The position numbers and the translations under genes are program-made. DNA of 64,000 bases from Conchocele bisecta (Eukaryota > Mollusca > Bivalvia > Lucinida > Thyasiridae), in contig CM055265.1 in the NCBI GenBank assembly GCA_029237695.1, forward strand, positions 214,288,506 to 214,352,505, in the 5' to 3' direction. Within the stretch, counting starts at the first letter, position 1. The number at the start of each line of letters is the position of its first letter. Below the pieces are notes generated by a model, which worked only from the letters and a program-made list of their open reading frames with translations, searched no databases and was not told the origin of the DNA. Below are positions 23,501 to 30,640 of this stretch, piece by piece.

Positions 23501-26500
23501 GTTGGTTTCCGATCAATTGGCAAGGGCACGTGACGTCACGGGGTCAGCGGACTATGTCTAGTATAGCTTTCTAGGGATATAGCCGTTTGTAGCCATTTTA
23601 GCTGGCCGAATCGACGTCTTATCTAGAGCAATTTTAGCTTGAAAATGCATGCTCCCGATAGCTTATGAGATCATTTAAATTACCAACTGGTTGACTGGTG
23701 AAACAGGCGATTGAAAACCATAATAAAAGCAATATTCGTAAACGTAAAACGTTTCGATAATTGATTCATATTGATTGCCCAGTCGTCCGCCAGCATAAGC
23801 AGTATTGTCCCCACAGCTGAGATGGTATAGTGCTCAGTAAATGCATTCGACTTGAGTTTTTTTTATTTGTTTATTCATATAACAGATTCAATGTTTTCTC
23901 ACTTGTACGAAAATGTCCTAGATAGAGTTTGACAAACGGGTCTTTGTGACGTGTGCACTGGGTTTAAAGCGTCACATATCAGGATCCACATCACGCAGTC
24001 AGATCAGGGCATACGGTGTTCACAATTCATTTACTGAATAAATCTTTGACTATCAAACAACGTGAAACAAAATCGGGATGTAGACACATTCTAAAGTTGT
24101 CGCCAGTATGTATTTCATAGAAACGACAGTACGGATGGGACTCTTGGGGATGTCAAATATACACATCCTCGGGGTTTTTGGCCACCTAATTTCCGGCCCC
24201 TGGAAATGTTTTACTGTAAATACACCCCCACACATTGTATGTCCGCCGCCCCAGAGCGGGGAAAACATTGGTTGCACTTATACATTTGGTCCAGACAGAC
24301 ATATGGATGTAACTAAGACGATTCAAATGACAGTATGCAATATACGTCTTTATCAGTTTTTGAACCAATACAATGTTTTTAAGCAAATACGTAACAACAA
24401 AAGTGACAACTTGATTCAGAATATTCATGAACGTTGCTTGAATATATTTTGGGCCAACATTGGTGACATGCATGCTACATCGTCATGCTAATGTCGGTTT
24501 TGCATTTTTAGCACACCTACTTTACCTATTATGGTTCAACATGGAATCTCCTGTGACCTTTGCCCTTGCCACTTTATATCGGAAATCAACAGTACATACA
24601 TATGGAATATATATGTTTTCAAATGGCATCATTCGAGATCAGAATTCAGTTCCGCATGACCTCTGAATTGTGTTCCAACTTTCGAAATTCATGAGAAAAT
24701 ATGACTTTCGAAATAATCAAAATAAACGCCACGGAAAATTGGCGATACGGCAGATAATACAAAGAGTCGGGCTCAATTATACGCATGCGCGTCTACACGC
24801 GAAAGGCGTACACCAAACTTACGGAAGGTTTCAGTTTTCTTCTTCAGTGCCTCATTTATTCGCCCTTATAATGCCGAAATATTTTGTCGTCTGCTGTTCT
24901 TTTGTTATTTTCAATTTTTATAAAAAAAACGCAGCACTTTAGAAACAGTTCCATGGAAATGATTCTTAAGTGTTGTCAAACGATGTTTTTATTGAGAAAG
25001 AGGATAAAATATAAACCAACAGCAGACGACAAGTCTGTTTTCCCGCATTTCTCGCTCAGTGCCTCATTTATTCGCGATTAACCTGTAATCGGCCGCGGAA
25101 TCGTGATCTGCTCCACATGTTTCGCCATCCAGGTGCGCGGAATGCTGAGAGTACCGATTACAGGTTACATGTGGGTTAGAGAGTTTACCAAGGTCGCATA
25201 CATGTATATACTGCCGGCTGCGGTAATTTTAGCAACATTTTCTTGAAAATAGTTTTACTTGTTTTCGCTTATTGTTAACCCTTTCAACACCAAGTAACTT
25301 AATAGGATGTTCCATGCCAATGTTTCACGCTATTTCATTAATTTTGTTCATTCAAATTATCCCATTCTTCTAAAAGGGTAATCTGTACGACGTTTAAAAT
25401 TATTAACAAACAGTGGAGATCCTGATGAGACGGCTCGTTACGAGCCGGCTCATCTGGATCTGCACTGTTTGCAAACATTGTCTCTATAGAGGTCTGTGGT
25501 GTTGAAAGGGTTAATGTCTTTGTATGTGTGACATCATAACAACTCTAAACCGCTTTCATTTACTCATTTCAATAGGATTATGTTAAGGTGTGTGAAATTT
25601 ATGTTTTTTTATACATGTATTGTCTTGTAAATAAACATGTTAATGCTATATGTACGGGACATGTGATTTTTTACCTTTTTTTTGGATGCGATTTTTCAAG
25701 AAAAATATTTACAGAATCTATGACATTTTCCGAAATTGTACAAAATTTGTTCTGAACATTTAGTCAATGTTCTACGTGAATTACGGAAAATATTGTAAAT
25801 ATTCTTCACGAGGTATCGGTAGCCTATTTCACCAACATTGCAAAGTATAATTTTGTAGCTATAAAGTATACTTTGAGGGAGTAATCATTTATTTTTCCTG
25901 AAATGCATTATGTCATATAGAAGTAACGATATTTGATGATTAAAAGTATGCAGAATTATTACACTGAATGTATTACATTATCACAGCCAAAATGGCTGTG
26001 ATAATGTAATAAATTCAGTATAATAAAAAATAATAAATTTATCCTAAAATTGAAAATTTCTCCCTCAAAGTATACTTTGCTAGATAAGTATACATTGCAA
26101 TGTTGGTGAAATAGGCTACTGATATCTTTATCAGGTACAAAGTCACGTGGCTTCACTTGTACGTATATAATCCAGTATATATGATGCCAATCCACGTTCA
26201 ATCCATTATATCTCCTTAATGTTGTGACCCACCATAACATAACGTGGCTTAGGCAGTTCTGACCAGTGTAGCTCCTGAACGTCTGCATGTTCAGTCAGCT
26301 TAACACCTGTGTCATATGAGACACGCCATGTGATTTTGTACCTTCGGACATCGGAGTAATTTCATGAAATATGTTTACAAAATTTACAATATTTTCCGTA
26401 AATGGCGTCAAAAGTTGACAAAATTTTCAGAGCACATGCGGAATTAAATTTCGTCAACTTTTTACTTAATTCATGAAAAATACTGTATTCAGAGTACATG

Positions 26501-29500
26501 CGGAATTAAATTTCGTCAATTTTTTACTTAATTCATGAAAAATACTGTACATTTTATAAAGGTATTTAATGAAATTACGCAGATGTCCGAAGGTACAAAA
26601 TCCCATGGCGTGTCTCATATGTATTTTGTTTATTCCATACCATAATTGATTCCCCTGTGCAACAGCGGACAGTGCAGGCCAGAATCAGACTGCGCTGATC
26701 TGGAGCTACACAGTTCGTTAATCCAATAAGGTTTGGATTAGTAAGCCCGTTTTCGTGATGGCGAGGCCGCTACTTGTATTTGTGGCTGTGACTGGAAAAA
26801 TGGGGCTTATGGGTTTTGCGACCATTGTAGATCCAGATCAGCATGTGCGTCCGCACAGTCTGATCAGGATCAGCAATGTTCGTCATTCCATGAATGAAAG
26901 ACTCGTCATCTTCCTAACAAGCAATATATAAACTTATTATACGGTGAAACTTCTCTAAGAGGTGTCACTGTAAATCAGGCATTTGATAATTCTGAGCCAT
27001 AATTGTGTGCGATCACGAACATACATTATCACCCGTGATAAATGACCAAGAAACTCAAGAAAAATAAGATCACAGATGCTGTCTTGCTGTCCGGTTTAGA
27101 GAGGTTCCACTGTACTACAGACGTGTGCTATTTGATAAGGAACTACACTGGTCACAAATCCCATAAGCCCTATTTCTCCAACCACAGTCATAGTTATGTT
27201 CTGGAATGTGATACGGAGGGTAGATCCGGGGCCCTGATTGGCGATCCGGGGGTGAATCACAGACATCAACAACATTACCGATATGCGAAACGTAATTAAA
27301 TTTACTCTCATAAACTACTTATCTACCAAACGGTATCAGGGGAAATGTGCCACTGTCGTTGATTAAATCAGATATTTCTTTATTTTTTGTTCATTTCTCC
27401 ATACAGGTTACACAACGAGTTAAAGGCACTGGGTCTCGGATATGCATATAGCAAGTGATGAAATGAATGAAGAAAACAACGTTTAACCCTCGCTAATTGT
27501 CGTCTACTGTTTTTCATTTTTGCCTTAATTCTTAACAAAAGACATGTTCATGCGCTGTCAAAACAGGTTTTTATCGAAATATATTGAAAATAAAACATTT
27601 CCAGCAGACGACACAATTTAATTCAGCGTAGTAAGGGTTAATTGTAGATTTGTATTGTATATCTGAACGTAATTGTCCCTATATGTCGATTGGAAAAATC
27701 TGGGATTGGTAAAAACATGCTTATAATATTGAAAATAACTAGCGTTTGCAACGCTAGTTATTTTTCAGTATTATATACATGTTTTGCAATGGATGGTTAC
27801 TAATTTATTTATTTTAAGAACAACAACACGAAAGTTCGACATATTTTTTTACTGGTACATGTATAGCGAAACTACCAAATTATGTGAAACCCAATTATCT
27901 CCCCTGTTTATCACAGTCTGGTAATAAGTACTTGAATTTAACGCATGTTTCGGGAAATTTCATCAAATAAAATGGTTCGATTGAGTGACATAACCAGATT
28001 TGTCAGTAAGCGGGGGCTTACGGAATCCCCCCCCCCCCCCCGCGTCAGCCCTGACCTAGAATGAATTCCAGCTCGCATACTATCATTTTCAGATAAAAGA
28101 CTATGTCAGCACATATGGAGAGTGCGATGGTGGTTCCAATTGAAAAAAGCAAACTAGACATTCTAAGTCCGTGACATTTGACCCATGGCATAAATGGGGG
28201 TCGTAGGTTTGTTGCAGAATGATGTATGAGTGTCAGAGAAGAGCCGGGTAAAATATCACTGCATTCCGCAAAGGGAAAGAGAAGTTATAAGGAAATTTAT
28301 ATTTGTTAAGTTTTAGTTTTTTTCTAAGTTTATAAGTCCGTGACATTGAGCCCTGGCATAAATGGGGGTCGTAGGTTTGTTGCAGAATGATGTATGAGTG
28401 TCAGAGAAGGGGTGGGTAAAATATGAAAGATTTCCGCAAAGGGAAAGAGAAGTTAAAAGGAAATTTACAATTGCTAAGTTTTCGGGGTTTTTTAAGTTTC
28501 TAAGTCCGTGACCTTGACCCCTGGCATAAATGGTGGTCGTAGGTTTGTTGCAGAATGATGTATGAGTGTCAGAGAAGGGGCGGGTAAAATATGAAAGATT
28601 TCCGCAAAGGGAAAGAGAAGTTAAAAGGAAATTTACAATTGTTAAGTTTTTGTTTTTTTCTAAGTTTCTAAGTCCGTGACCTTGACCCCTGGCATAAATG
28701 GGGGTCGTAGGTTTGTTGCAGAATGATGTGTGAATGTCAGAGAAGGGGCGGGTAAAATGAAAGATTTTCGCAAAGGGAAAGAGAAGTTAAAAGGAAATTT
28801 ACAATTGTTAAGTTTTGTGACGGACGGAAAGGCGGAAAGACGGACGGACGGACGGACAAGCTGACTCCAGTATACCCCCCACAACTTCGTTGCGGGGGGG
28901 GGGGGGGGAGGGTATAATTATATAATTTACTGTTCATGAAGCCAAACACACATATTGAACATCTGAAACACAGCGCCTTTTAAAGTTTAACGAATTAACA
29001 ATACTACTACTAGGGTGTTAATCCTAATATTGACCAGTCAATTTGTAGATGTATTGGCCAAACCCACCACTAATTGCAACTGAAGGTATCTCAGTGTGTT
29101 ATTTAGCACGTTTGTGACTACATTTTACTACTGTATAATTATGATATACTAAAAGTAGAAGAATATCGAAGGATATGAAATTATATATTTATTTTCCAAT
29201 TACTTACCTACAGGGTCCGCACCTGGGTTGTATATACAAACTATTTGCATTTTTCGGCAAACTGCTACTTCTATTTCTTCAGAACCTTATATTACAGGAA
29301 ATGGTAACCCAAAGAGCGTCAGACTAAATATTCGTACATTTAGTGCATTCAAATTTGCCAAAACTCTAATATTATCCAACCCACTTCCATTACATTGCAA
29401 TAATATACGCGTATGTGGTGTCTATGGAACGGAATAGTACGGAGATGCCTTCTGTTGCAATTAGTGGTGGGTGTTATGCTATATTGATTGAACTATATAC

Positions 29501-30475
29501 AATTTTTGAATACTACAGAACGAGGACTGCGGGGCGCGGGAGGAAGTACTCCGCTGGGCGGACGGATATGTCCTCGTCTACTCTGTGGCGAACAGGCGCT
29601 CGTTCGAGCTTCTACAGGAGGCGCACCGGAAGGTTGAGGACATCCGGCGTGGCACCGCCAGCGCCCCGATCGTCGTCATTGGCAACAAGTCCGACCTCGC
29701 TCACATGAGACAAGTGGCAACAGACGAAGGTACCTTTTTATACCCTTTACAACTGGTATGGATTCTTCCAGTGTTCATGGAGCCATTATTATATCTAGTA
29801 GTGTGTTACAGTTTTAATTCGGCCTGTACTCCTTAGAATGTGGGAAACAAACATATCGTCTGCTGTCATTATATTTTGTCTTATTTCTCAATAAAAACAT
29901 ATTTGACAGTACTTTAGAATCATTTCCATTATAAATGATTCTAAAGTGCTGTCAAATCATGTGTTTGATGAAAAAAAAAGGAAAATAAATAGCAAATGGC
30001 AAAATTAATTCAGCATTGTAAGAGTTAAACGAGAAAAGTATGTTTGCAAAACAGTATATTGCCTTCTAATCCTATTACCACACATAAACTTGTAAAACAA
30101 TACTATATTTTCAAATGACATTCAATTGTGGTCGTGGTGTGCATGTTTATTTCGCGTTAAAGGCTTCTGCGCATGTCCATCATGATGTATTGCATCTCCT
30201 TTGCTGTCTTGTTCTCTATGTTTGACCTTGGTTCTATTAACATTTTCACTGCCGATCACGACTGTGTTTTAAATATTAACCATGTGTCTCTAGGACAGTC
30301 GTTGGCCACAGACCTGGGGTGTCCGTTCCTGGAGCTGTCGGCGTCCGAGGATGTGGAGAACGTGACGGAGGCGTTCCACTCCCTGTATCGTGACATCATT
30401 GAGTACAAACGCCGCTCCCGGACATTCTTTGACCGCGTGTTTGGGGCTTTTAGCAGGGAGAAGGTCACATCATAA
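6547..30475 (+). CDS. RERG/RASL-like Ras-family small GTPase (4 exons, 221 aa)
   Basis: Spliced gene with coding exons 6547-6688, 18751-18881, 29519-29729 and 30294-30475, all GT..AG, phases 1, 0 and 1. The 221-residue product has a P-loop GADGVGKS (residues 40-47), a switch I segment around EYDASVE (61-67), the G4 motif NKSD (147-150) and a G5-like LSAS (176-179). Ras proteins are GTP-dependent switches. The RERG/RASL branch typically lacks a C-terminal CAAX box, and this protein also ends without one (..REKVTS). The usual G3 DxxG is DTRS (87-90) and there is no Gln61-like position, so GTP hydrolysis may be atypical; that is inference. The Gly-rich N-terminal ~30 residues are unconserved-looking. 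A TGA lies in frame 9 codons before the ATG at 6547, so this ATG is the first possible start in exon 1; Met31 is an alternative. RERG, RERGL, RASL11 and RASL12 are all plausible relatives. Confidence 0.87.
7155..7377. mobile_element. MITE family L, two interlocked palindromes
   Basis: GGGCCCGGTTGTTCAAAACA occurs at the left. Its complement TTTTGAACAACCGGGCCC occurs at about 7248-7265 and again, as TTTTGAGCAACCGGGCCC, at 7360-7377. Inner arms carry GTCCGTTAAGCTAACGGATG and ATTTTAACCATTCAGTT. The two right ends suggest partial duplication or nested insertion of one hairpin element. Confidence 0.75.
7378..7480. mobile_element. MITE family D, fragment
   Basis: Contains TGTCCGGTTTAGTGAGGTTT and GGTGTCCGGTTTGGCGAAGT, each followed by CACTGTA- or CACTATA-type sequence. 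These are the terminal motif of family D (other copies at 20466, 21461, 26941 and 35064). Confidence 0.6.
7646..8017. mobile_element. TIR element, CAGG ends
   Basis: Begins CAGGCGCGTAGCTGCCATAG and ends with the imperfect inverse TCTGGCTACGGCCCCTG. GGGCCTGCACA near the left is mirrored by GACCTGCACATCATT near the right. No transposase is encoded. The TIR type resembles hAT- or P-like non-autonomous elements, which I cannot resolve. Confidence 0.55.
8126..8580. repeat. Low-complexity element with duplicated module and 70-nt poly-G
   Basis: Starts near GGCGGATCCAGGATTTCATC. A module of about 145 bp (GTTCGTCGACTGAGCGGTGC .. CTACGCTCAATATTTC) occurs twice, each time ending in an A run. The second copy carries a run of GGGGGTCC repeats. 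The block ends in uninterrupted G from about 8510 to 8579. The proline/glycine-rich open frames here come from the homopolymer. Confidence 0.75.
8674..8851. mobile_element. MITE family M, copy 1
   Basis: Inverted ends AACGGATTT..TATGGCGCA and TGCACCATATTTCATC..AAATCCGTT, with GAAGAATCGATTTCC inside. Paired with a second copy at 9424. Confidence 0.7.
8852..9423. mobile_element. Segment flanked by inverted TTGTTG arms
   Basis: CCATTGTTGTTGTTGTTGTA and GTAACCACGTGATAATGCAC at 8904-8941 are inverted at 9324-9360 (GTGCATGATCACGTGGTTAC and AACAACAACAACAATGG). Nearby ACTTTGGA is inverted as TCCAAAGT at 9391. The roughly 400-bp interior holds no recognisable gene; a 161-codon minus-strand open frame is not convincing. 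Confidence 0.6.
9424..9644. mobile_element. MITE family M, copy 2
   Basis: AACGGATTTTGATGAAATAT at the left and ATATTTCATCAAAAACCGTT at the right. The centre is a hairpin of GCGAAGAATCGATTTCCG against TATCGATTCTTCGC. A further TTGTTGTTGTTGTGGTAACC arm follows at 9708, so a third inverted arm of the neighbouring element is present. Confidence 0.75.
9840..10085. mobile_element. MITE family B, copy
   Basis: CACTAAACTTCGTACGACTA at the left; the right arm is ACGAACATTTTAGTCTTACG then AGTGAAATGGCCCC. The centre carries GAGCATAGGCTGCATATTCA and its inverse. Confidence 0.85.
10086..12076. other. Intron 1 sequence, no gene recognised
   Basis: About 2 kb of unique-looking DNA. A GC-rich patch at 10930-11070 lies inside a 118-codon + strand frame (10914-11270) with no motif I recognise; I do not call it as coding. 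About 10800-10860 (CCTTGGTGCACCTATATGG..) loosely resembles 6398-6440 just upstream of GTPase exon 1. Confidence 0.4.
12077..12342. mobile_element. Two adjacent inverted-repeat elements
   Basis: TTTATCCCGTCAACAC at 12077 is inverted as GTGTTAACGGGATAAA at 12179-12194. Immediately after, ATAGAATAGTAGGTTAGTGC is inverted as GCACTAACCTACTATTCTCT ending near 12342, with inner arms ATATCTGGC/GCCAGATAT and AAACGGGATG/CATCCCGTTT. Both look like small palindromic elements. Confidence 0.65.
12360..12525. repeat. 27-bp tandem repeat
   Basis: Five to six copies of a unit containing CACGGACACGTCACTGTGCA then GAATATC. The first four are near-identical; the last are interrupted and end at GAAAGATAGTACGG. 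The unit is a multiple of three, which explains the long open frame through it. Confidence 0.85.
12530..13065. repeat. Foldback array of ~21-bp AATTCGTTCCC units
   Basis: Starts with GGAGCCCCGCAGGGGACATG and an oligo-T. About ten units of AATTCGTTCCCTCGAATTAA type follow in one orientation (12560-12770). The orientation then flips and inverted units (GGGAACGAATTGTTAATT) run to 13065, broken by GAATTCATAAAAAACATAAG at 12931. Units can pair with many partners, giving one large imperfect hairpin. A related array lies at 19632. Confidence 0.85.
13066..13665 (+). mobile_element. ~169-bp tandem repeat element with ACGT microsatellite end
   Basis: Three units of about 169 bp contain TGTGACCTTGACCCTGGGCT, GGACGAATGTG, GAGCAATGCGTGTGTGAAAT and ACCCGAGCGTTAAGGTTTCG. 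They end in GGGACGCGTACGTACGTACG and ATATGCCCCCCTCACTCC. Repeat core plus terminal microsatellite matches the architecture of bivalve pearl/Helentron-type elements. The same core reappears at 42050-42230, 54640-54840 and 56700-57070. Confidence 0.7.
13666..14367. other. Intron 1 sequence, no gene recognised
   Basis: Only short chance open frames; no motif or RNA gene identified. Confidence 0.45.
14368..14651. mobile_element. MITE family E, copy 1
   Basis: Outer ends TAGCCTATTTCACC and GATGAAATCGGCTA, then AAAGTATACTTTGAGGGAG and its inverse. The central hairpin pairs ATTACATTATCACAGCCA with TGGCTGTGAAAATG (the right side is slightly diverged). Four more copies occur in the window. Confidence 0.85.
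14652..16219. other. Intron 1 sequence, no gene recognised
   Basis: Contains a family I core fragment at about 15145-15200 (AGCTCCTGATCAGCCTGCGC and its inverse) and the hairpin listed at 15848. No coding region is supported. It runs up to the first unit of the splice-junction array. Confidence 0.45.
15848..15937. repeat. Imperfect hairpin
   Basis: CTGTTTGAATCCGTCAGTCG pairs imperfectly with TGACTTTAAGATTCAAACAG; the inner arms AACCAAATT and AATTTGGTT flank ACACCTCACGAGGTGT. Probably a small palindromic element. Confidence 0.7.
16220..18750 (+). repeat. Minisatellite made of the exon 2 splice acceptor and exon start
   Basis: About 43 head-to-tail units, mostly 58 or 61 bp. Each has ATGTTTCAG (3' splice site), then CGTTGTCCGTGAGGTTCCTA, ACCAAGCGG, and TTTATCGGGGAATATG. 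Read in the exon 2 frame the unit gives ALSVRFLTKRFIGEY, the start of GTPase exon 2. The final unit keeps its AG at 18749-18750 and continues into the authentic exon. Units between 17490 and 18300 alternate two subtypes: GGTTTCTAACCAAGCGCGTT (61 bp) and GGTTCCTAATCAAGCG. The stretch 16500-17290 is far noisier, with many one-base homopolymer gains. I see the structure directly; an effect on splicing is inference. Confidence 0.93.
18751..18881 (+). CDS. GTPase coding exon 2 (alpha 1, switch I, beta 2-3)
   Basis: Acceptor TATGTTTCAG, donor GTAAGT at 18882. With the last base of exon 1 it encodes residues 48-91: ALSVRFLTKRFIGEYD, then ASVESKYKYSAVVD and SEQVAFEVLDTRSV. The order P-loop Ser, ALxVRFLTKRFI and EYD matches RERG-type proteins closely. 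The first 45 nt equal the repeat unit of the preceding array except for silent changes (ATA for ATC, TAC for TAT). Confidence 0.88.
18888..19146. other. Start of intron 2, with poly-G tract
   Basis: No gene. A family I-like fragment (GTGGCTATGACTGGAGACAA) is at 18901 and an uninterrupted G run lies at about 19110-19131. Confidence 0.5.
19147..19431. mobile_element. MITE family H, 5'-truncated copy
   Basis: Right terminus TGTGCCTACTGAGTGGGCAT then GTACCTTTA, preceded by the family's conserved GATTATAAAGTATGGTCATT, ATCGCCCCTGATATTAGTGT and TGTTTATTTTGCCAGA blocks. The left terminus is missing. Confidence 0.75.
19632..19890. repeat. Second foldback array of AATTCGTTCCC units
   Basis: Same head as the array at 12530 (GGAGCCCCACAGGGGAGCAG, oligo-T, TTATTAATTC), about six direct units, then an orientation switch at about 19786 and four to five inverted GGGAACGAATTGTTAATTCG units. 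Confidence 0.85.
19891..20265. other. Intron 2 sequence, no gene recognised
   Basis: Nothing supported beyond short chance open frames. Confidence 0.45.
20266..20465. mobile_element. MITE family A, copy
   Basis: TTAACCCTCTAATGCTGAAT left end, ATCGTCTGCTGTTTATTTTC, a central pair GACAGCACTTTAGAATCATT/CATTCTAAAGTGC, and right GCAGACGACAATTTTT. The right TTAA is lost. Confidence 0.75.
20466..20662. mobile_element. MITE family D, copy
   Basis: GGTGTCCGGCTTAGAGAGGC at the left and GGTGTCCGGTTTAGAGAGGT with TCCACTGTA at the right, enclosing CACTTGATCATTCTGAGCC and ACCAAGAAACTCATAAAAAA, which recur at 27045 and 35209. Confidence 0.75.
20780..21004. mobile_element. MITE family B, copy
   Basis: GGGGCCCGTTTCACTAAACT at the left, with CGTACGACTAAAATGTTCGT. 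The right arm is shortened: TTGCACTTACGAAC then TTTACTGAAACGGCCCC. The centre contains GAGCATAGGCTGCATATGCA. Confidence 0.85.
21005..21460. other. Intron 2 sequence, no gene recognised
   Basis: A 96-codon open frame at 21057 has no recognisable domain; not called. Confidence 0.4.
21461..21525. mobile_element. MITE family D, minimal palindrome
   Basis: ACAGTGGAAAATCTCTCAAC then CGGACAC, followed by GGTTTAGAGAGGTTCCACTG. The two terminal repeats are almost back to back with the interior lost. Confidence 0.65.
21526..22680. other. Intron 2 sequence, no gene recognised
   Basis: About 1.1 kb of unique-looking AT-rich DNA. Open frames on both strands overlap each other and lack motifs. Confidence 0.45.
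22681..22976. mobile_element. MITE family E, copy 2
   Basis: AAAGTATACTTATCTAGCAA and AAAGTATACTTTGAGGGAGT at the left with inverse sequences at the right. The central hairpin is TTATCACAGCCA/TGGCTGTGATA. Right end GGTGAAATAGGCTAC. Confidence 0.85.
22977..24843. other. Intron 2 sequence, no gene recognised
   Basis: Includes a direct repeat of ~35 bp (GGCACGGTCCAGTCCAATAT at 23015 and 23064). A 127-codon frame at 24108 shows no domain and overlaps an equally long antisense frame, so I do not call it. Confidence 0.45.
24844..25075. mobile_element. MITE family A copy between 20-bp direct repeats
   Basis: The element (CCTTATAATGCCGAAATATT .. AGCAGACGACAAGTCTGTTT) is flanked on both sides by the exact 20-mer TCAGTGCCTCATTTATTCGC (24844-24863 and 25056-25075). 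The inner hairpin pairs AGCACTTTAGAAACAGTTCC with GGAAATGATTCTTAAGTG. Confidence 0.7.
25082..25163. repeat. Short inverted repeat
   Basis: CCTGTAATCGG at 25082 is inverted as CCGATTACAGG at 25154, separated by about 60 bp of GC-rich sequence. Possibly a small TIR element; no other copy noticed. Confidence 0.5.
25275..25514. mobile_element. MITE family F, copy 1 (TTAA ends)
   Basis: TTAACCCTTTCAACACCAAG at the left and GGTGTTGAAAGGGTTAA at the right. The centre holds AGATCCTGATGAGACGGCTC and its inverse around GTTACGAGCC. Copies also at 32820 and 48764. Confidence 0.9.
25655..26152. mobile_element. MITE family C, split by a family E insertion
   Basis: The left part (GGGACATGTGATTTTTTACC to about 25818) and right part (GGTACAAAGTCACGTGGCTT, 26136-26152) are the two ends of one family C copy. 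They are separated exactly by a complete family E element. Confidence 0.7.
25819..26119. mobile_element. MITE family E, copy 3 (nested)
   Basis: GTAGCCTATTTCACCAACAT at the left and ATGTTGGTGAAATAGGCTAC at the right, with the TTATCACAGCCA/TGGCTGTGATAA hairpin perfectly preserved. It sits inside an older family C copy. Confidence 0.9.
26317..26617. mobile_element. MITE family C, copy with internal duplication
   Basis: TGAGACACGCCATGTGATTT at the left, CATGGCGTGTCTCA at the right. A ~66-bp internal segment (CATGCGGAATTAAATTTCGT .. CATGAAAAATACTGTA) is present twice in tandem. Confidence 0.85.
26784..27191. mobile_element. MITE family I, split by a family D insertion
   Basis: Left half 26784-26938 (TGGCTGTGACTGGAAAAATG ..) and right half 27117-27191 (TACACTGGTCACAAATCCCA .. 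CCAACCACAG) are separated by a family D copy. Confidence 0.75.
26939..27116. mobile_element. MITE family D, copy (nested)
   Basis: GTGAAACTTCTCTAAGAGGT to GTCCGGTTTAGAGAGGTTCC and ACTGTA. It carries the family's CATTTGATAATTCTGAGCC and GACCAAGAAACTCAAG. Confidence 0.75.
27192..27482. other. Intron 2 sequence, no gene recognised
   Basis: Short spacer with no supported feature. Confidence 0.4.
27483..27641. mobile_element. MITE family A, deleted copy
   Basis: Both TTAA ends are present (TTAACCCTCGCTAATTGTCG .. TTCAGCGTAGTAAGGGTTAA), but about 50 bp of the central hairpin is missing compared with 311-524. Confidence 0.85.
27715..27792. repeat. Hairpin, ~35-nt arms
   Basis: ATTGGTAAAAACATGCTTAT and AATATTGAAAATAACTAGCG pair imperfectly with CGCTAGTTATTTTTCAGTAT and TATACATGTTTTGCAAT; the loop is TTTGCAA-like. 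Solitary in this window. Confidence 0.75.
28000..28918 (+). mobile_element. Helentron/pearl-like non-autonomous element
   Basis: Head TTTGTCAGTAAGCGGGGGCT then TACGGAATCCCC. About four units of ~168 bp follow (AAGTCCGTGACCTTGACCCC, TGGGGGTCGTAGGTTTGTTG, CAGAATGATGTATGAGTGTC). Then come (GGAC)n and a tail CTCCAGTATACCCCCCACAA with CTTCGTTGCGGGGGG and GGTATAA, which forms a terminal hairpin. Head, repeat core, ACGG microsatellite and hairpin tail are the pearl/Helentron layout; I infer the class from architecture, as no Rep/helicase is present. The head recurs at 42001. Confidence 0.72.
28919..29518. other. End of intron 2, no other feature
   Basis: AT-rich DNA leading to acceptor AATACTACAG at 29509-29518. 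No repeat boundary identified. Confidence 0.5.
29519..29729 (+). CDS. GTPase coding exon 3 (switch II region to G4)
   Basis: Acceptor TACTACAG, donor GTACCT. Encodes residues 92-161, including EEVLRWADGYVLVYSV (beta 4), NRRSFELLQEAHRKVEDI (alpha 3) and IVVIGNKSDLAHMRQV with the G4 NKSD. GC-rich relative to flanks. Position 30 of the predicted frame and the LRWADG phrase match the RERG/RASL branch. The segment following DTRS lacks a recognisable switch II glutamine. Confidence 0.87.
29832..30029. mobile_element. MITE family A copy in GTPase intron 3
   Basis: TTAGAATGTGGGAAAC left, ATCGTCTGCTGTCATT, a central pair TTAGAATCATTTCC/AATGATTCTAAAG, and right TTAATTCAGCATTGTAAGAG with TTAA. It occupies over a third of the 564-nt intron. 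Confidence 0.8.
30294..30475 (+). CDS. GTPase coding exon 4 (G5 and C-terminus) with stop
   Basis: Acceptor TGTGTCTCTAG; the first two bases complete codon 162. Encodes QSLATDLGCPFLELSASED (G5 region), then AFHSLYRDIIEYKRR and SRTFFDRVFGAFSREKVTS, stop TAA at 30473. The basic, aromatic C-terminus has no prenylation cysteine. The nearest AATAAA downstream (30933) lies inside a family H element. Confidence 0.88.
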
Positions 30476-30547
30476 CGACAATTGCTTGTTAGTCGTGTAA
30501 ATCTGATATTTATTGTGGAGACATTACAACCCAATCTAGGATGTATT

Positions 30548-30640
30548 TGGGTGTTTGGGGCATTATGCAGGATGGTCACATCATAACAGCAACTGGTTGT
30601 TAGTCTTGGAAATGTCCTATCTATTAACACTTAAAGGTAC
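30548..30640 (+). pseudogene. Degraded duplicate of the GTPase 3' end
   Basis: TTTGGGGCATTATGCAGGAT then GGTCACATCATAACAGCAAC and TGGTTGTTAGTCTTGGAAAT parallel exon 4 and its 3' UTR (TTTGGGGCTTTTAGCAGGGA, GGTCACATCATAACGACAAT, TTGTTAGTCGTGTAAAT). Only the last ~10 codons and ~50 nt of UTR are represented. It abuts a family H element. Confidence 0.75.

Noticed and set aside
24108..24491. 127-codon + strand frame
   Set aside because: An antisense frame of similar length overlaps it and neither has a recognisable motif.
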